From assembly GCA_001800975.1 (NCBI GenBank), contig MGWK01000060.1:1-64000 (forward strand): a stretch of 64,000 nucleotides of DNA. The letters are read 5' to 3'. The position numbers and the translations under genes are program-made. The DNA is from Flavobacteria bacterium RIFCSPLOWO2_12_FULL_35_11. Lineage in GTDB: Bacteria; Bacteroidota; Bacteroidia; Flavobacteriales; Flavobacteriaceae. This document shows, in pieces, positions 41,113 through 51,455 of this stretch. The stretch's first letter is position 1; each line of letters starts with the position of its first letter. Below the pieces are notes generated by a model. It worked only from the letters and a program-made list of their open reading frames with translations. It was not told where the DNA came from and did not search any database.

Positions 41113-42102
41113 ATGAAAGTAGCTGTTGTAGGCGCTACCGGAATGGTAGGAAACGTGATGTTGCAAGTGTTGGCGGAAAGAAATTTCCCAATTACGGAAT
41201 TGTTATTGGTTGCTTCAGAACGTTCTGTTGGGAAGCAAATTGAATATAAAGGAAAAAAACACACCATTATTGGGATGCAGGATGCTGTTGATGCGCGTCC
41301 GGATATCGCGTTGTTTTCCGCAGGAGGAACTACTTCGGAATTGTGGGCCCCAAAATTTGCTGAAGTTGGAACAACGGTTGTTGACAACTCATCTGCCTGG
41401 AGAATGGATCCTACAAAAAAATTGGTGGTTCCTGAAATTAACGGAGATGTATTGACCAAAGCGGACAAAATTATTGCAAATCCGAACTGTTCAACCATTC
41501 AATTAGTAATGGCTTTGGCACCTTTGCACAAAAAATACAAAATGAAACGTGTGGTAATTTCCACGTATCAATCCGTTTCCGGCACCGGCGTAAAAGCGGT
41601 GCAACAACTTGAAAATGAATCGAAAGGCATCAAAGGTGAAATGGCTTATCATTATCCAATTAACAGAAACGCCATTCCGCAGTGTGATGTATTTTTAGAT
41701 AATGGTTACACCAAGGAAGAAATGAAATTGGTTAAAGAACCAAAGAAAATATTAAATGACGATTCTTTTACGGTTACCGCAACAGCGGTGCGTATTCCAA
41801 CATCCGGCGGACATTCTGAAGCCGTAAATGTTCAGTTTGAACATGATTTTGACTTGGGCGAAGTTCGCAAATTGTTAAGTGAAACGCCAGGTGTTATTGT
41901 GCAGGATAATTTAGACACCAATACCTATCCGATGCCAATTTATGCGCACAATAAAGATGAAGTTTTTGTAGGCAGAATCAGAAGAGACGAATCGCAGCCA
42001 AATACCTTAAATATGTGGATTGTGGCCGATAACCTTCGCAAAGGCGCCGCAACAAACACCATCCAAATTGCAGAATATTTGATTGCAAATAAATTAGTAT
42101 AG
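41113..42102 (+). CDS. asd: Aspartate-semialdehyde dehydrogenase
   Basis: MKVAVVGATGMVGNVMLQVL, IANPNCSTIQLVMAL, TYQSVSGTG. Confidence 0.96.
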   Translation: MKVAVVGATGMVGNVMLQVLAERNFPITELLLVASERSVGKQIEYKGKKHTIIGMQDAVDARPDIALFSAGGTTSELWAPKFAEVGTTVVDNSSAWRMDPTKKLVVPEINGDVLTKADKIIANPNCSTIQLVMALAPLHKKYKMKRVVISTYQSVSGTGVKAVQQLENESKGIKGEMAYHYPINRNAIPQCDVFLDNGYTKEEMKLVKEPKKILNDDSFTVTATAVRIPTSGGHSEAVNVQFEHDFDLGEVRKLLSETPGVIVQDNLDTNTYPMPIYAHNKDEVFVGRIRRDESQPNTLNMWIVADNLRKGAATNTIQIAEYLIANKLV

Positions 42103-42127
42103 TGATATAGACTTTATTTTTTTGAAC

Positions 42128-42157
42128 AAAAAAAAGGAGCTATTAGCTCCCTTTTTT
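42128..42157. terminator. Bidirectional terminator between asd and convergent S8 peptidase
   Basis: aaaaaggagct-att-agctcccttttt hairpin flanked by A and T tracts. Confidence 0.8.
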
Positions 42158-42175
42158 ATTATTTTTTAAAGAATT

Positions 42176-43393
42176 TTAGTGAACAATAATTTTATCTGCA
42201 TTTCCATCGGGATCTCCACTAACTGTACCGCTAAATGAAGCGTTTCCAAGCAATAAAATACCGGCTGCATGAGGTGAAGCCATAGAAGTGCCGCTAATGG
42301 TATTATAACCTCCGTCTTTCCAAGTAGATTTTATGGATACTCCCGGCGCGCAATAATCAACCGGTGGATTTCCAAAATTAGAGAATGATGCCCAATTGTC
42401 TCCAATACTCATTGCTGATATTGTATAGATATATGCTCCGTTAACTCTAGCAGGAGAAGACAAATTAGCGTCTTCACTTGAGTTTCCTGCGGCCAAGGCA
42501 AATTTAATTCCATTACTTGAAGCGGCAAGAACGGCATCATCTAAAGCTTGAGATACTGGACCTCCCAAACTCATATTTGCAACATCACCGTTACTTCCAT
42601 GTGCTGCAACGAAATCTACGCCGGCTATAACACCAGAATAAGATCCGCTTCCACGACTGTCTAAAACTTTTATTGGGATTACGGTAGCTCCTGGAGCTAT
42701 TCCAATAACGCCAATAGTGTTGTTTTTAGCAGCTATTGTTCCTGATACGTGAGAACCATGACCGTTGCCGTCATCCGGCAAACCTGAATCTCTACCTGAA
42801 GTAAACGCATTAAAACCTCTGCTTGCATCTACATTTAAATCTGGGTGATCTAAATCTATACCAGTGTCAATAACCCAGGCTACATTGCTTCCTGCATAAC
42901 TTGATACGCCATTAACACGTGTAATTCCCCAAGGTGTTTCTTGAACTGTAGAACCTCCTCCACCTGGTTTTCCGCCAGGAGCTAATGTTACCAATTGGTC
43001 TTTTTCAATGTATTTTACCCTTTTATCCTTTGATAATTTTTCAACATCAGCTTTGGATAATTTAGCTGCAACGCCATTTAATGCCTTACCATAACTTTGC
43101 TTAATTTCAAAATCTACAATTGAGTTATCAGAAAACATTTTTTGGGCTTCACTTACAACAGCGCGTTTTGCCGCTTTGTAATCATTCCCATATTTTTTAC
43201 CAAGGTCTCCTGTAATTTTTGTGTCAAAGACAACAATATAAGAGCCTTCAATAACCTGACTTTGTTGCGAAACAATATCGCTTTCATCAATTGAAGCACT
43301 ATTTAAATCAACAGATTCTTCATTAGAACAAGCTGCAAACAGCAAAATTGCTGTTCCAAAAAATGCAAAACGCATAAAATTTGTTTTTTTCAT
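42176..43393 (-). CDS. S8 family serine peptidase with inhibitor I9-like propeptide, lipoprotein
   Basis: WVIDTGIDLDHPDL, GHGSHVSGTIAA, SGTSMASPHAAGI; lipobox LLFAACSNEE. Confidence 0.94.
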   Translation of the reverse strand: MKKTNFMRFAFFGTAILLFAACSNEESVDLNSASIDESDIVSQQSQVIEGSYIVVFDTKITGDLGKKYGNDYKAAKRAVVSEAQKMFSDNSIVDFEIKQSYGKALNGVAAKLSKADVEKLSKDKRVKYIEKDQLVTLAPGGKPGGGGSTVQETPWGITRVNGVSSYAGSNVAWVIDTGIDLDHPDLNVDASRGFNAFTSGRDSGLPDDGNGHGSHVSGTIAAKNNTIGVIGIAPGATVIPIKVLDSRGSGSYSGVIAGVDFVAAHGSNGDVANMSLGGPVSQALDDAVLAASSNGIKFALAAGNSSEDANLSSPARVNGAYIYTISAMSIGDNWASFSNFGNPPVDYCAPGVSIKSTWKDGGYNTISGTSMASPHAAGILLLGNASFSGTVSGDPDGNADKIIVH

Positions 43394-43541
43394 AATTTAT
43401 AAAGTATTTAAAGGTTGAATTCAAATATACATTTTTTTATGAAAAATTAACAATAAGTATGATTTTTTTTTAAATTATTATTATATTTTCTGCATTATGT
43501 TTAGAAACCATATGATGTTCCTGTAAAAAAGATGGTTGTTC

Positions 43542-46139
43542 TTATTGCTTCTTTTTAAACAGATTTTTTAAGGCATTTTTAACAATGCTGTCTTTTGCTT
43601 TCTCAATTGTTTGTTTTGGCGTTACAGTTTTTGTGGTATCAGTGCTTTTGGTTTTAGCAGTATCAGCTTTCGTTTTTCCAGGTATTAAATTTCCTAAAGC
43701 CTCAGTTGCCTGATTAATCAATTTTCCTTTTTGCATGTTAACCAATTGTGTTACCAAATTGGTTGTGGCCTGTTTCATGTCTGTTGAAACTTTCGGATTT
43801 GTAAAACTGCCCGTTAAATTTGCGTTTATGGGGAAATTTTCAATTTTTGCCGCATCCGCAGGCGTTAATTTTGAAATTAAACTGTTCACTTCAGTACCTA
43901 AATATTTTGCGGGAACATCAAATTTTAATTTATAAGCCATACTTTGGTCAAAGCCATGAGAACCCGCCACTTCAATTTTTATATCCTGATATTTAAGCGT
44001 AAACGGGTTAATTTCTACTTTGCCGTCTTTAAAAGTCAACGCCATTTTCAAAGCATCCAAATTTAATTTTTCGAGATCTATAAATTTCACGTTTGAAGCC
44101 AAAGAAGTCAGCAACTGTGAGTTGGCCGGACTTAATTTAGAACCCAATAATTGGCCAATCAAATTTCCTGTAATTGTTTTAAGGTCGGGCGTCATATTAT
44201 CGGATAAATTTCCCGATAATTTGATGGTGGAATTTAACTTCCCAAAAACAGCATTTGCTATTGGCGCAATTGCTTTTAACATGGCCAGTTGTGTAAAAGA
44301 TTCTGAAATGTTCAAGGAATTTAATCCTAAATCCATGGCAAATTTTGGTGTTTTTTCTTTGGTTGAAACCATTCCGCTCAAGGCTATTTGTCCGCCAAAA
44401 ATAGTCGTTTTCAAATTGTTCAATGTCACGGCTTCATCTTTAATGGCCAAATTTCCTGAAACTTCTTTTAAGTTCAGATTGTCATAAACAACCGTTGTTG
44501 CTTTGGCAGCGATGGTCACATCTAAAAATGAAGGAATTTTTAACGCTTCTTTGGTGGTTTTGGTTGCGGTGGTATCGGTTTTGGTTTCCATAAAATCGGC
44601 CACTTCAAATTGTCTGGAAGTCAAGTTAAAATTTCCCTTCAACACCTGATTTTTAAAAATAAACCCATAAAAATTATCCAAATTTCCTGTCACCTGAAAA
44701 TCGGAATTTCCGGTTTCCCCATCAAATTTATTCAAACGAATGGCTGTCGGATTGAAGGCAATGGCAGCTTGTTTAATTTTAAATGGTTTTGCCATTTCCT
44801 CGCTTTCATAATTAAAATCTGTGACCGTAATGGTTCCCGAATTTTGAATATTTTGGTATCGGCTTTCTTCAACCGATTTCATATCAAAACGCGTTACCAC
44901 ATCGGCTTTTAAAATACCTGTCAACGGTTTTTCCAATTTTACGGGATAGGCTTTGGCAACATTTTCCAAATTTACAATTCCTTTTATTTCGGCATTGATC
45001 AACGGATTTTCCGCAATATTTTGAATGGTTGCTTTTGCGTTAAACACATCCTGGTCAATAGTAAAAGACAACTTATCAAGGTTTATGTATGTGTCATTAA
45101 ATATTCCGGTTTTGTTTACAATACGGGAATCTATCACAATATTTTTTACCGATTTCGGTAAATTAGGGTATTGAAATGAGGCATTGTTTGAAGCAATTTC
45201 AACATCAAAAGCTGGAATTGTGGTATCAGAATAAGTTCCTTTCACAACGCCGTTTACTTTAAAATCGCCTGAAGTTTTAACGCCATCCAATTTTCCTGAA
45301 TACATTTTAGGAATCAGTCCCAAAAAGTTTTTAAATGATGAAACAGGCGTTTTAAATTTCAGATTATATAATTGTCCGTCGTCTTTCATCTGGATAAATC
45401 CGTCAAACGCAATAGGAAGCAAATTCACCAAAGCTTCATTTTCTTTAAAGGTATATTTAAAATTTTCCAAATCCAATCCCAAAACTGCATCAAGCGACAA
45501 TGCCACATTTTTTAAATAGTTTATTTTGTCAATGGTAACAGCCATTTTTGCGGTAGATTTGGTGTCTAAATCAAGTATTTTATTCTTAAAGTCGCCACTT
45601 CCTTCATGGTTGATGCTGTCCAAAATCACACTCATTTTAGATGCTGCATCAAAATACGTAAAACGAAGGTTTTTAATGGTGTAATTCTGAAAATTTAGCG
45701 CAAATTCGTCGTTTTTAGTGGCATTTTCATCCTTGTCTTTTAAGGCAATGTCATAATTAGACAAACCGTCTTCATTATAAATAATATTCACTTTTCCATT
45801 TTCGCTGCTAAAAGACTCAATGCTCATGGGTTCTCCTTTTCCTTTAAAAAGTTCTTTAACGCTCATTTTAAGGGTGAAAGTGTTGGAATAAAATAAGGTG
45901 TCATTTTCAAAAGGCGCCTTGTTTATAATGCTTAAATCATCAATTATAACGGTCACTTTAGGAAAGTTTTTGAACAAACTCAAATCAACATCCTCAAAAG
46001 CAACAACTGCGTCAACATTTTTATTGATTGATTTTAGCACCAATTCCTTGATTTTTCCTTTAAAAATAAAAGGCGTCGCTACAACCGAAATGGCAAAAAC
46101 CAATAAGATAATTCCAATTATTTTAAATGCTTTTTTCAT
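43542..46139 (-). CDS. AsmA-like C-terminal region-containing protein
   Basis: N-terminal TM; long repetitive beta-rich AsmA-like body and conserved C-terminal segment. Confidence 0.85.
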   Translation of the reverse strand: MKKAFKIIGIILLVFAISVVATPFIFKGKIKELVLKSINKNVDAVVAFEDVDLSLFKNFPKVTVIIDDLSIINKAPFENDTLFYSNTFTLKMSVKELFKGKGEPMSIESFSSENGKVNIIYNEDGLSNYDIALKDKDENATKNDEFALNFQNYTIKNLRFTYFDAASKMSVILDSINHEGSGDFKNKILDLDTKSTAKMAVTIDKINYLKNVALSLDAVLGLDLENFKYTFKENEALVNLLPIAFDGFIQMKDDGQLYNLKFKTPVSSFKNFLGLIPKMYSGKLDGVKTSGDFKVNGVVKGTYSDTTIPAFDVEIASNNASFQYPNLPKSVKNIVIDSRIVNKTGIFNDTYINLDKLSFTIDQDVFNAKATIQNIAENPLINAEIKGIVNLENVAKAYPVKLEKPLTGILKADVVTRFDMKSVEESRYQNIQNSGTITVTDFNYESEEMAKPFKIKQAAIAFNPTAIRLNKFDGETGNSDFQVTGNLDNFYGFIFKNQVLKGNFNLTSRQFEVADFMETKTDTTATKTTKEALKIPSFLDVTIAAKATTVVYDNLNLKEVSGNLAIKDEAVTLNNLKTTIFGGQIALSGMVSTKEKTPKFAMDLGLNSLNISESFTQLAMLKAIAPIANAVFGKLNSTIKLSGNLSDNMTPDLKTITGNLIGQLLGSKLSPANSQLLTSLASNVKFIDLEKLNLDALKMALTFKDGKVEINPFTLKYQDIKIEVAGSHGFDQSMAYKLKFDVPAKYLGTEVNSLISKLTPADAAKIENFPINANLTGSFTNPKVSTDMKQATTNLVTQLVNMQKGKLINQATEALGNLIPGKTKADTAKTKSTDTTKTVTPKQTIEKAKDSIVKNALKNLFKKKQ

Positions 46140-46327
46140 ATTTATTTGTGTTTTTTTTCGATGATGAAAATTAGTTTTGTTTTGTACTCTTTTTATACAA
46201 ATTTAATGCTAAAGTAACGTTAATAAAAACAGAATAGGGAATAGAGAAAATGGATTTTTTACTTTCAACTTTCCTACTAGGCAATCTGATTCCTCTTATG
46301 TTTCTGTAAAACACACCCCCTAACCCC

Positions 46328-46458
46328 AATGTCATTAAGTTAAGACATTTATGCGTTTTTTTTATCATCCGAGGCACGAGGAATCTCATATGGTATGGTA
46401 GTTTGATGTGATTCCTCCTTTGTCGGAATGACAAATATTTCCTTAACTTAATGACATT
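46328..46458. mobile_element. MITE-like element copy 1 with terminal inverted repeats
   Basis: aatgtcattaagttaag ... cttaacttaatgacatt; inner palindromic arms (ccgaggcacgaggaatctca / tgtgattcctcctttgtcgg). Confidence 0.75.
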
Positions 46459-46470
46459 GCCCCTAACCCC

Positions 46471-46602
46471 AATGTCATTAAGTTAAGACTTTGACGCTCT
46501 TTTTTTTGTCCTTCCGAGGTACGAGGAATCTCATAATGGTTAGCTAGTTTGATGTGATTCCCCCTTTGTCGGAATGACAAATATCCTTAACTTAATGACA
46601 TT
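46471..46602. mobile_element. MITE-like element copy 2 with terminal inverted repeats
   Basis: Same 17-bp termini and inner arms, 143-bp period from copy 1. Confidence 0.75.
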
Positions 46603-46667
46603 GCCCCTAACCCCTCTCAAAAGGGGAATTTAAACTTTTTACCTTTCAACTTTTCAACAATTAAACA

Positions 46668-46692
46668 AAAAAGCCGCAAAATTTGCGGCTTT
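46668..46692 (-). terminator. Terminator of the thioredoxin gene
   Basis: aaaagccgcaaa-a-tttgcggctttt palindrome. Confidence 0.8.
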
Positions 46693-46715
46693 TCTTTTTT
46701 GGGGTTTTTTGAGGT

Positions 46716-47075
46716 TTATTTTGAAATCTTTAAAACATCTTCAATAATTTTCACTAAATCATGTTTTGGCATTGCGCCCTGTGCCATTTGAGGTGCTTCA
46801 TCTTTCGGAACAAACAACATTGATGGAATACTTCTGATGCCAAATGCTGCAGCCAATTCCTGTTCAACCTCGGTATCCACTTTATAAATGTTTAATTTTC
46901 CTTTATATTCATTGCTTAATTCTTCTAAAACCGGCGCCACCATTTTGCACGGTCCACACCAATCTGCATAAAAGTCTATGATACAAGGCACTTCACCTTC
47001 AAACTTCCAATCTTTATTTTTTTCGAAATTAAAAACCTTTTTTAAAAAAGTTTCTTTTGTCAATAATTCTGTCAT
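46716..47075 (-). CDS. Thioredoxin family protein
   Basis: DFYADWCGPCKMVAPVLEEL. Confidence 0.94.
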   Translation of the reverse strand: MTELLTKETFLKKVFNFEKNKDWKFEGEVPCIIDFYADWCGPCKMVAPVLEELSNEYKGKLNIYKVDTEVEQELAAAFGIRSIPSMLFVPKDEAPQMAQGAMPKHDLVKIIEDVLKISK

Positions 47076-47238
47076 TTTTTAAAATTTAATAGTTGTAAAT
47101 CAGCAATTGTTATGCCGTTTTTTGTTGTGTACAAAGTGACATAAATATAGGCAAATTTGATGTAACTTAAGTTACTTGTGTAAGAAAATTTGTACTTTAA
47201 CGACCTAATAATTAACTATTAACTTAAATTTACGATCT

Positions 47239-47610
47239 ATGAATTCAAAATTAACAATGATCCTGCGTCTTTTGTTAGGATTAATTTTGCTTGTGTTTGG
47301 CGCAAACAAATTTCTTCAATTTATGCCAAGTCCTCCAATGGAAGGCCCACCAGCTGATTTTTTCAGCGCATTATTTGCAACCGGCTATATGATTCCCCTA
47401 ATTGCCGTAACGGAAATTGTTGCCGGCGTGTTGTTATTAACCAATAAATGGACCGGATTGGCATTAATTCTTGCGGCCACAATTTCAGTAAACATTGTGT
47501 TGTTCCATTTGTTTTTGGCACCCGCAGGAATTGCTGCCGCAGCGCTGGTTGCGGTTTTAAATGCCGTTCTAATTTATGCCAATTGGAAAAAATTTAAAAC
47601 ATTGTTTTAG
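47239..47610 (+). CDS. DoxX-like membrane protein
   Basis: Four hydrophobic helices; LLGLILLVFGANKFLQF. Confidence 0.8.
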   Translation: MNSKLTMILRLLLGLILLVFGANKFLQFMPSPPMEGPPADFFSALFATGYMIPLIAVTEIVAGVLLLTNKWTGLALILAATISVNIVLFHLFLAPAGIAAAALVAVLNAVLIYANWKKFKTLF

Positions 47611-47631
47611 TATTTAAAACATAAACTTTTT

Positions 47632-47660
47632 AAAGGCATGGCCAAATGGTTATGCCTTTT
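47632..47660 (+). terminator. Terminator downstream of the DoxX-like gene
   Basis: aaaggcat...atgccttttttaa hairpin. Confidence 0.65.
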
Positions 47661-47699
47661 TTAATTATATTTGTTACTTCTCTTAAAATCCAACAAATA

Positions 47700-49832
47700 A
47701 TGAAACCATTTTCTATTTTAACTTTGATTTGCGTTTTAATGATTTCCTGCAAAAATTCTGAATCCAAAAAAAACAATCCAACCTTGAATTATCCAGCAAC
47801 CAAAAAAGTTGATACCGTAACCAATTATTTCGGAACAGCAATAAAAGATCCATACCGTTGGCTGGAAGATGACATGTCAGCTGAAACTGCCGCTTGGGTA
47901 ATTGACCAAAATAAAGTGACTTTTGATTATTTATCAAAAATTCCTTACCGCGAAGCCTTAAAAAACCGCTTGGAAAAATTATGGAATTACGAAAAAATTG
48001 GCGCGCCATTTAAAGAAGGTGACTATCACTATTTTTATAAAAATAACGGGTTGCAAAATCAGTATGTGCTGTATCGTCAAAAAAATGACGAAACTCCTGA
48101 GGTTTTTTTAGATCCCAATACTTTTTCTGAAGACGGAACCACTTCATTGGGCGAAATATCCTTTTCAAAAGACGGAAATATGGTAGCCTATTCCATTTCT
48201 GAAGGCGGATCGGACTGGCGAAAAATTATTATCATGGATGCCCTATCCAAAGAAATTAAAGAAGACACGATTATAGATGTAAAATTTAGCGGCATTTCCT
48301 GGAAAGAAAATGAAGGATTTTATTATTCAAGTTATGAAAAACCTATAGGAAGTGAACTTTCGGCAAAAACCGACCAGCACAGGTTATTTTATCACCAACT
48401 GGGAACTTCACAAAAAAACGATCCAATTATTTTTGGCGACACGCAAAAACGAAGATATCTCACAGGAACAGTAACCGAAGATGGAAAATATTTGCTGATA
48501 CGCGCTTCTATATCAACATCAGGAAACGAATTGTATCTTAAAGATTTATCAAAACAAAATAGTCCAATTGTCACTATTTTAAATAATTTCGATTCGGAAA
48601 CTACTTTATTGGACAACCAAGATGAAACTTTGTTTTTCGTCACCAATTTAAACGCCCCAAATAAGCGTGTTGTTAAAGTGAGCGCTAAAAATCCACTTTC
48701 CAAAAATTGGGTTGACGTTATTCCGGAAACCAAAAATGTACTGACGCCTTCAACCGCAAGCGGCTATTTATTCGCGAAATATATGGTTGATGCCGTTTCG
48801 CAAGTTAAACAATACGATTACAGCGGAAAATTTATTCGCGAAATCGAATTGCCTGGTGTTGGAACGGCTGGCGGATTTAGTGATAAAAAAGAGGCAACGG
48901 TTATTTATTATTCCTTTTCGAATTACATCAATCCGGGTTCCATTTATGCATTTGTTCCTTCAACCGGAATTTCAACATTGTACAACAAACCTGCGATTGA
49001 TTTTAATCCAAATCTTTATGAAACGAAACAGGTTTTCTATACTTCAAAAGACGGCACTAAAATTCCGATGATAATTTCCTATAAAAAAGGAACAATCTTA
49101 AACAGTAAAAATCCGACGATTTTATACGGTTATGGTGGCTTTAACATCAGTGTTACTCCAAGTTTCAGCATTACAAACGCGGTTTGGATGGAACAAGGCG
49201 GAATTTATGCGGTTCCAAACATTAGAGGCGGCGGTGAATATGGAGAAACATGGCACAATGCCGGAACAAAAATGAAAAAACAAAATGTATTCGACGATTT
49301 TATCGCGGCAGCTGAATATTTAATTGAAAACAAATACACATCATCAAATTATTTGGCAATAAGTGGCGCTTCAAATGGTGGTTTGTTGGTGGGCGCAACA
49401 ATGACACAGCGACCATATTTAATGAAAGTGGCTTTGCCGGCTGTGGGTGTTATGGATATGTTGCGCTATCATACTTTTACCGCGGGTGCTGGTTGGGCTT
49501 ATGATTATGGCACTTCTGAAGATTCAAAAGAAATGTTTGAATATTTAAAAGGTTATTCACCCGTTCACAATGTAAAAGCGGGAGTTGAATATCCTGCAAC
49601 TTTAATAACGACGGGAGATCACGATGACAGAGTAGTCCCTGCGCACTCTTTTAAATTTGCCGCAGAATTACAAGAAAAGCAAACAGGAAAGAACCCAACA
49701 TTAATTCGTATTGAAACCAAAGCCGGACACGGAGCAGGAACGCCTGTTTCCAAAACCATTGAACAATATGCCGATATTTTTGGCTTTACCTTATACAATA
49801 TGGGCTTTAAGGAATTGCCGAAAGCTTTATAA
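47700..49832 (+). CDS. Prolyl oligopeptidase family serine peptidase (S9A), lipoprotein
   Basis: DPYRWLEDDMSAETAAWV, SGASNGGLLVGATMTQRP, DHDDRVVPAHSFKF; lipobox LMISCKN; ATG at 47700 preferred. Confidence 0.95.
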   Translation: MKPFSILTLICVLMISCKNSESKKNNPTLNYPATKKVDTVTNYFGTAIKDPYRWLEDDMSAETAAWVIDQNKVTFDYLSKIPYREALKNRLEKLWNYEKIGAPFKEGDYHYFYKNNGLQNQYVLYRQKNDETPEVFLDPNTFSEDGTTSLGEISFSKDGNMVAYSISEGGSDWRKIIIMDALSKEIKEDTIIDVKFSGISWKENEGFYYSSYEKPIGSELSAKTDQHRLFYHQLGTSQKNDPIIFGDTQKRRYLTGTVTEDGKYLLIRASISTSGNELYLKDLSKQNSPIVTILNNFDSETTLLDNQDETLFFVTNLNAPNKRVVKVSAKNPLSKNWVDVIPETKNVLTPSTASGYLFAKYMVDAVSQVKQYDYSGKFIREIELPGVGTAGGFSDKKEATVIYYSFSNYINPGSIYAFVPSTGISTLYNKPAIDFNPNLYETKQVFYTSKDGTKIPMIISYKKGTILNSKNPTILYGYGGFNISVTPSFSITNAVWMEQGGIYAVPNIRGGGEYGETWHNAGTKMKKQNVFDDFIAAAEYLIENKYTSSNYLAISGASNGGLLVGATMTQRPYLMKVALPAVGVMDMLRYHTFTAGAGWAYDYGTSEDSKEMFEYLKGYSPVHNVKAGVEYPATLITTGDHDDRVVPAHSFKFAAELQEKQTGKNPTLIRIETKAGHGAGTPVSKTIEQYADIFGFTLYNMGFKELPKAL

Positions 49833-49905
49833 TGTTGCGTGAAGAATGTTATTGGTTATTTGTTAAAAGTTATATGTTGAATTTTTAATTCTCTATTTTC
49901 TAAAT

Positions 49906-49976
49906 GCTGGTGCGAGCGTGACGCTCACCTACACCTACATAATTCTAAAGTCACGAGCGGCACGCTCGCGCTAGCA
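49906..49976. repeat. REP-like palindromic element, copy A
   Basis: gctggtgcgagcgtgacgctcacctac...aaagtcacgagcggcacgctcgcgctagc. Confidence 0.85.
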
Positions 49977-49981
49977 GGGGG

Positions 49982-50022
49982 GACTTCGGTCTTCAGACTT
50001 CTGTCTTCGGTCTTCCATCTTT
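49982..50022. repeat. Degenerate 7-bp array (inverse GAAGACC family)
   Basis: acttcggtcttcagacttctgtcttcggtcttccatcttt. Confidence 0.85.
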
Positions 50023-50101
50023 CAAACTTTTTTAAATTCCCCCTTCGGGGGCTAGGCGGCTTTTGCGTACCTTTGCCAAAATCTTGTTTTAAACAAATCC
50101 T

Positions 50102-51337
50102 ATGCAATTTAAAGACTTACAGTTAAACAAACATATTTTAAGGGCAATCTCAGAAAAGGGCTATGAATTTCCAACGCAAGTTCAAGTGCAAACCATTCCG
50201 CTGATGTTGGCAAAAAAGGATGTGATTGCTTCTGCACAAACTGGAACTGGTAAAACTGCTGCGTTTGCATTGCCTATTTTACAAGGGTTATTCGATAAAC
50301 AAGATCCTTCAAAAAAAGGTAAAAAAATACGGGCGCTGGTGGTAAGTCCAACCCGTGAATTGGCCATTCAAATTGAAGAAAGTTTTAAGAGTTATGGCAA
50401 ATACACCAATTTAAAAACTGCCGTTGTTTTTGGAGGAACCGCCATTGACCCACAAATAGCGATGCTGAAAAATGGCGTTGACATTTTAATTGCCACACCG
50501 GGAAGGTTATTGGATTTGCACAAACAGGAACTTGTTAACTTGTCATTTATTGAGACATTGGTTTTGGATGAAGCCGATCTAATGTTGGATATGGGTTTTA
50601 TTGATGATGTTAAAAAAATTGAACGCTTATGTCCGAAAAGCAAACAAATAGCCTTGTTTTCTGCTACGATGCCACATAAAGTTGTTGAATTAGCGAAAAC
50701 CATTTTAAACAAGCCTGAAAAAGTCGATGTAACTCCGCTCTATGCTACCGCACAAGGCGTAAACCAAGTATTGTATTATGTTCCAAAAACAAAAAAAATG
50801 GAGCTGTGCCTTCACCTTTTAAGAAACACCATAAAAGGAGATATTCTTATTTTTAGGCGGACCAAATTTGGGGTGGACAAATTAGAGAAAATGTTGCGCA
50901 AAAACGAATTTAGTGTTGCCAGCATTCATGGCGACAAAACCCAAGATGCCAGAGAAGAAGCTTTAAACAGATTCAAAAACAAAGCGGTTTCCATTTTAAT
51001 CGCCACCGATGTCGCTTCTCGCGGCATTGACATCGACCATTTAGATGCCGTTATTAATTTTGATATTCCAAACATACCTGAATCTTATGTGCATCGCATT
51101 GGCAGAACCGGAAGAGCCGGAAATACAGGCACCTCACATTCATTTTGCGCCGCAGATGAAAAAATATACATTCAGGGAATTCAAAAATTGATTAACATCA
51201 CAATTCCTGTTGTGGAAGACCATCCGTATCCCTTGGATCCAAACGCAAAACCTGAAATCTACAGAAAACTGGGCGTTAAACCCAAAAAAGGAAGAAAATC
51301 CGATGCCTCCAAAAAAAATAAAAAACGTTGGTATTGA
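50102..51337 (+). CDS. DEAD/DEAH box RNA helicase
   Basis: SAQTGTGKTAAFALPIL, PTRELAIQI, DEAD, SAT, HRIGRTGRAG motifs. Confidence 0.96.
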   Translation: MQFKDLQLNKHILRAISEKGYEFPTQVQVQTIPLMLAKKDVIASAQTGTGKTAAFALPILQGLFDKQDPSKKGKKIRALVVSPTRELAIQIEESFKSYGKYTNLKTAVVFGGTAIDPQIAMLKNGVDILIATPGRLLDLHKQELVNLSFIETLVLDEADLMLDMGFIDDVKKIERLCPKSKQIALFSATMPHKVVELAKTILNKPEKVDVTPLYATAQGVNQVLYYVPKTKKMELCLHLLRNTIKGDILIFRRTKFGVDKLEKMLRKNEFSVASIHGDKTQDAREEALNRFKNKAVSILIATDVASRGIDIDHLDAVINFDIPNIPESYVHRIGRTGRAGNTGTSHSFCAADEKIYIQGIQKLINITIPVVEDHPYPLDPNAKPEIYRKLGVKPKKGRKSDASKKNKKRWY

Positions 51338-51342
51338 AAAAG
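51248..51342. repeat. Direct repeat copy 1 covering the 3' end of the helicase gene
   Basis: aaacctgaaatctacagaaaactgggcgttaaacccaaaaaaggaagaaaatcc... repeated at 51456-51549. Confidence 0.95.
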
Positions 51343-51382
51343 CGGTTGGAAGTCCGAAGACGGAAGACCGAAGTTTCCGTAG

Positions 51383-51449
51383 GCTGGTGCGAGCGTCTCG
51401 CTCGTACCCATAATGATTCGACAGTCACGAGCGAGACGCTCGCGCTAGC
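51383..51449. repeat. REP-like palindromic element, copy B
   Basis: gctggtgcgagcgtctcgctcgtaccc...gtcacgagcgagacgctcgcgctagc. Confidence 0.9.
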
Positions 51450-51455
51450 TGGGCC

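Noticed and set aside
46171-46434. Minus-strand ORF of 87 aa
   Set aside because: Covers the MITE-like repeat and intergenic sequence; composition not protein-like.
49925-50107. Minus-strand ORF of 60 aa (MHRICLKQDFGKG...)
   Set aside because: Built from REP-like copy A, the 7-bp array and a hairpin repeat.
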